Shown here one piece after another: positions 5,010 to 6,446 of a stretch of 6,446 bases of DNA. The notes below the pieces were generated by a model. The model saw nothing but the letters and a program-made list of their open reading frames with translations. It had not been told where the DNA came from and searched no databases. The position numbers and the translations under genes are program-made. Position 1 is the first letter of the stretch. Every line of letters begins with the position of its first letter. Source of the DNA: JBGPIT01 sp041485125 (GTDB taxonomy: Bacteria; Desulfobacterota; Binatia; UTPRO1); the NCBI GenBank assembly GCA_041485125.1, contig JBGPIT010000291.1:1-6446 (forward strand). Direction: 5' to 3'.

Positions 5010-6125
5010 GTGTTCGACTATACCGACGCCGGCGTTCAGGTCCGTGACGACCTGAAGGAAGCGCACCGCTCCTTGTGGGACCACGTCGCGTCGCCCGGCG
5101 CGTGGTGGACGGGCGCCGAGCGGGTCGCGATCGCCGCCGAGGCCCGTCATGCGCTGCGCTGCGAGCTCTGTCGGCGGCGCAAAGCCGCGCTCTCTCCACG
5201 CGGCGTCGCCGGTGAGCACGACACGGTCGGCGCGCTTCCGGCGGCTGTCGTCGAGGTCATCCACCGGGTGCGTACCGATCCGGGGCGCCTGTCGCGCGCC
5301 TGGTTCGACGAGGTGATCGATCGGGGACTCACCGTTCCGATGTACGTCGAGACGCTCGCTGTCCTGGTGCACGTGACGGGTGTCGACTACTTCGCGAGGT
5401 CGCTCGGGGTGGCGCCGGAAGCGTTGCCCGAGCCCCGGCCAGGCGAGCCGTCGCGCTATCTTCCGCCCTCGGCGAAAGCGGGCACCGCGTGGGTGCCGAT
5501 GATCGCCCCCGAGGATGCGGTCGGCCCGGAGGCGGATCTCTACGGCGATGCCCCGCTCGTCCCGAACATCGTGCGCGCGCTGAGCGTCGTGCCGAGCGAG
5601 TCGCGCGCCATGCAGCGCTCGACGGAGTCGCACTACTTCCCGGTGGCGCAGATCGCGGATCCCACCGCCCGTCGTGCGCTCGACCGGATGCAGATCGAGC
5701 TGGTCGCGGCGCGCGTGTCGGCGCTGAACCAATGCTTCTATTGAACGGCGTCGCACGCGACACTGCTCCGTGCGAGCAGTCAGATGGCCGGCACCGAGGT
5801 AGATCTCAGCGCCGTCAACGGCGCCGGGAACGCCGACCGCGGCGTAGCGCACGGTGCGGAGCTCCTCGCCTTCACCGCGGCGGTCATGGGCGACGACGAT
5901 GAGCTTCTGGCGCGCGAGCGGGCGGCGCTCCGCGCGGTGCTGTCGCCCGAGTGCTTCGTCGACGCCGCCGCGATCGTCGCGGCGTTCAACGTCGTCGACC
6001 GCATCGCGGACGCGACCGGGATCCCGCTCGACGATGTGATGCTCGCGATGAGCGGCGACGTCCCGACCCGTCTCGACCTCGGCCGCTTCGCATCGTCGGC
6101 CAACACGCCGAACGCGCCGCGCTGA
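5010..6125 (+). CDS. Two-domain AhpD/CMD-like alkylhydroperoxidase-related selenoprotein with in-frame TGA as Sec
   Basis: One frame runs from 5010 to the TGA at 6123-6125 with a single internal TGA at 5742-5744. Read as selenocysteine it gives 371 residues with Sec245. The C-terminal domain shows the AhpD-type site C242-F-Y-Sec245-T-A-S-H249, matching C-x2-C-x3-H with Sec at the second Cys. Sequence after the TGA continues the family: TLLRASSQ, GVAHGAELLAFT, then AAFNVVDRIADATGIPLDDVML. An N-terminal half has a related C51-E-L-C54 motif but Lys at the His position, suggesting duplication with decay. AhpD relatives use such pairs for peroxide or thiol chemistry; the substrate here is unknown. 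The GTG at 5010 is chosen because GAGGA lies eight bases upstream; the in-frame ATG at 4947 adds an Arg/Pro-rich 21-residue tail with a poor ribosome site. The alternative is a pseudogene split by a nonsense change. Confidence 0.8.
5742..5744 (+). other. Recoded TGA codon, predicted selenocysteine
   Basis: The TGA lies three codons after the TGC of the C-F-Y motif, exactly where AhpD-type proteins carry the second redox Cys. The His expected four residues later is present. The 13 codons between this TGA and the next ATG encode TASHATLLRASSQ, which belongs to the same domain. This argues that translation continues rather than restarts. Confidence 0.78.
5745..5780 (+). promoter_or_regulatory. 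Candidate bacterial SECIS element (selenocysteine insertion hairpin)
   Basis: ACTGCTC (5762-5768) pairs perfectly with GAGCAGT (5774-5780) around the five-base loop CGTGC (5769-5773). The loop starts 24 bases after the TGA, and G is its second base. Bacterial SECIS elements known from formate dehydrogenase and surveys have a stem-loop shortly after the UGA with a small apical loop and a G among its first two bases, so all visible criteria fit. A competing 7-bp stem exists: TCGCACG (5751-5757) with CGTGCGA (5769-5775), loop of 11 bases. It starts closer to the TGA and seems less likely. Folding energy was not computed. Confidence 0.65.
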
Positions 6126-6156
6126 CGCGTACGGCGCCCGCCGCTGGCGCGGCCCG

Positions 6157-6446
6157 TTAGAGCGTCACCGCGGCGAGCCACTCGACGAGCGGCACGGCGC
6201 GCCTCGTCTGTGTGACGATCCAGTCGACCAGGTCGCGCGAGACGAGGAGCCGGCGCGGCGGATCGGGGAACGTGACGATCAGGCCTTTGCGCTTCAACAG
6301 ATCGCCGCGCGGATGGTCGGGGTCGAGCCCGCGCGGGACGCGCTGGAGCGCGTCGTGCGAGCCGACGCCGAAGCCCGCGCGCGTCAGCTTGCGGAGCAAC
6401 GTCGAGAGCTCGCCGCCGCGACGCTCGTCGACGACGGCCTCGCGAA
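6157..6446 (-). CDS. DUF2461/TIGR02453-family protein, C-terminal part (gene runs off the right edge)
   Basis: The minus-strand frame is open from the window end to a TAA at 6159-6157, giving 96 C-terminal residues. It is not a small gene starting at the TTG near 6399, because the frame continues unbroken to 6446 with family-like sequence (REAVVDERRGGEL). Marks of the family are GSHDALQRVPRG, DPDHPRGDLLKRKGL and the C-terminal LVDWIVTQTRRAVPLVEWL helix. Proteins of this group are widespread in bacteria and fungi, have no established function and are cytoplasmic. The identification is from recalled family motifs, not from a search. The gene converges on the selenoprotein gene with 31 bases between the stops, so it is not part of that operon. 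Confidence 0.8.
   Translation of the reverse strand, partial: REAVVDERRGGELSTLLRKLTRAGFGVGSHDALQRVPRGLDPDHPRGDLLKRKGLIVTFPDPPRRLLVSRDLVDWIVTQTRRAVPLVEWLAAVTL

Noticed and set aside
4377..5852. Long minus-strand open frame of 491 codons
   Set aside because: Its translation is Arg/His-rich and low in complexity, typical of the antisense of GC-rich genes. It lies opposite three well-supported plus-strand genes.
5784..6125. Separate gene of 113 codons starting at ATG 5784
   Set aside because: It is in the same frame as the gene ending at the TGA at 5742-5744, has no clear ribosome site, and lacks the start of its domain, which is encoded by the 13 codons between the TGA and this ATG. It is the C-terminal part of the selenoprotein.
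6134..6150. GCGCC/GGCGC hairpin between the convergent selenoprotein and DUF2461-like genes as a terminator
   Set aside because: The stem is only 5 bp with a 7-base loop and no T tract on either strand. In such GC-rich sequence this arises easily by chance.

Overview
This is a GC-rich bacterial window with tightly packed genes. It reads as accessory or catabolic chromosome from an aerobic, probably uncultured lineage. Supporting signs are KshA-type Rieske oxygenases, an Rv3520c-type F420-dependent luciferase-like oxidoreductase, and a peroxidase-like gene that reads through an in-frame TGA. The host taxon cannot be fixed from this sequence. Actinobacteria, Binatota-like or deltaproteobacterial-type lineages are possible, and this is only a guess.

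Layout. (1) Positions 1-2695, plus strand: the tail of one Rieske oxygenase, an aldehyde dehydrogenase, and a second full-length Rieske oxygenase whose C-terminus is about 63% identical to the first. This looks like an oxidative catabolic operon in which two paralogous oxygenases flank the dehydrogenase. (2) Positions 2739-3352, minus strand: a complete VapBC-type toxin-antitoxin pair with a 4-base stop/start overlap. Upstream of it is a palindromic operator region that overlaps a good candidate promoter. (3) Positions 3446-4895, plus strand: the F420-type oxidoreductase followed, behind a perfect AGGAGG, by a SnoaL/NTF2-like small protein. (4) Positions 5010-6125, plus strand: the main find. 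This is a two-domain AhpD/carboxymuconolactone-decarboxylase-like protein whose CxxC-xxx-H active site is written C-F-Y-TGA-T-A-S-H. The frame stays open with family-like sequence for 126 more codons, and a 7-bp hairpin with a G in its loop lies just after the TGA. The simplest reading is a selenoprotein with Sec in place of the second active-site Cys. A standard gene caller would split it into two false genes. (5) Positions 6157-6446, minus strand: the C-terminal part of a DUF2461/TIGR02453-type protein running off the window end and convergent with the selenoprotein gene.

How the parts may work together (inference). The oxygenases would hydroxylate a ring or sterol-like substrate using electrons from a reductase encoded elsewhere. 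The dehydrogenase would oxidise an aldehyde intermediate. The F420 enzyme and the SnoaL-like protein form a second small operon of related redox chemistry. The selenoprotein would serve thiol/peroxide chemistry. The toxin-antitoxin module sits between the two catabolic blocks on the opposite strand and looks like an insertion. No rRNA, tRNA, CRISPR array or insertion sequence was seen, and there is no gene-free stretch over 300 bases.
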